Shown here one piece after another: positions 14,854 through 14,954 of a DNA stretch of 14,954 nucleotides. The DNA is from BAIKAL-G1 sp943370385. GTDB lineage: Bacteria > Cyanobacteriota > Cyanobacteriia > PCC-6307 > Cyanobiaceae. A program made the translations under genes and the position numbers. The stretch is taken from positions 1-14,954 of the forward strand of contig CALRQT020000024.1 of assembly GCA_943370385.1 (NCBI GenBank), in the 5' to 3' direction. The notes under the pieces were generated by a model that had not been told where the DNA came from, did not search any database, and was given only the letters and a program-made list of their open reading frames with translations. Numbering within the stretch: position 1 is the stretch's first letter; every line of letters begins with the position of its first letter.

Positions 14854-14872
14854 GCTGATCGCTTCGATCAGC
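14854..14872 (-). other. Hairpin between 5S rRNA and terminator
   Basis: Perfect 8-bp arms GCTGATCG and CGATCAGC around a 3-nt loop, located between the 5S 3' end and the terminator. On the minus-strand transcript it would stack upstream of the terminator. A role in 5S 3' processing or exonuclease blocking is plausible but inferred. Confidence 0.5.
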
Positions 14873-14894
14873 TTGGCTATGGAGCAAAAGTTTT

Positions 14895-14954
14895 ACCTGG
14901 CATCGAGCTATTTTTGCAGGGGGCTACCCCCCAACTATCGTCGCCGCTGCTGCG
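14895..14954 (-). rRNA. rrf: 5S ribosomal RNA (3' half only)
   Basis: Read on the minus strand, the last 60 bases give GCGGCGACGATAGTTGGGG then a GGTAGCCCCC hairpin, GCAAAAATAGCTCGATGCC and AGGT, the characteristic 3' half of cyanobacterial 5S rRNA. The terminal CCAGG would pair with the CCTGG at the missing 5' end. The gene continues past the right edge, where the 23S gene of the operon is expected. The exact 3' end is placed within a base or two. Confidence 0.9.

Overview
The window looks like chromosomal DNA of a high-GC picocyanobacterium of the Synechococcus/Cyanobium type. The evidence is a psaE gene (photosystem I subunit IV), four GCGATCGC (HIP1) octamers, a cyanobacterial-type 5S rRNA 3' end at the right edge, and gene content (aldehyde dehydrogenase, LysM protein, psaE, mutM, methionine salvage) typical of that group. 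The lineage is an inference from these features; no database search was made.

Left part (1-4723), accessory in character and visibly less GC-rich. A very large repetitive surface-protein gene on the minus strand runs off the left edge, with about 1,140 codons inside the window. It carries autotransporter-type beta-strand repeats, a block of 55-residue tandem modules, and an unusual N-terminal extension of about 170 residues ahead of a signal-peptide-like segment. Next comes a roughly 560-bp stretch without a convincing gene but with a cluster of inverted repeats and a 15-bp tandem duplication. Then a decayed LuxR-type response-regulator gene on the plus strand: the reading frame is otherwise intact, but it has no normal start codon and one in-frame TAA separates the receiver-like half from the DNA-binding half.

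Middle (4792-9029). A minus-strand 2OG-Fe(II) oxygenase-like gene is divergent from a family-3 type aldehyde dehydrogenase. A secreted protein with four LysM domains and a long Pro/Lys/Ala-rich tail follows on the plus strand.

Right-centre (9097-13097). A two-gene minus-strand unit (uncharacterised putative DNA-binding protein, then a short RecQ helicase lacking HRDC) is divergent from psaE. The psaE 3' region can fold into a closed three-way-junction RNA, after which mutM (fpg) starts at a TTG codon.

Right end (13235-14954). mtnB and mtnC overlap by 8 bp and encode two successive steps of the methionine salvage pathway. They converge on the 3' end of an rRNA operon: the last ~60 nt of 5S rRNA lie on the minus strand, followed by a hairpin and a strong terminator that is symmetric enough to serve both strands.

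Most of the window from 4.8 kb on is ordinary housekeeping sequence. The parts that deserve a second look are the surface-protein locus with its decayed regulator and inverted repeats, the folded psaE 3' region, and the recently duplicated or homogenised LysM domains.
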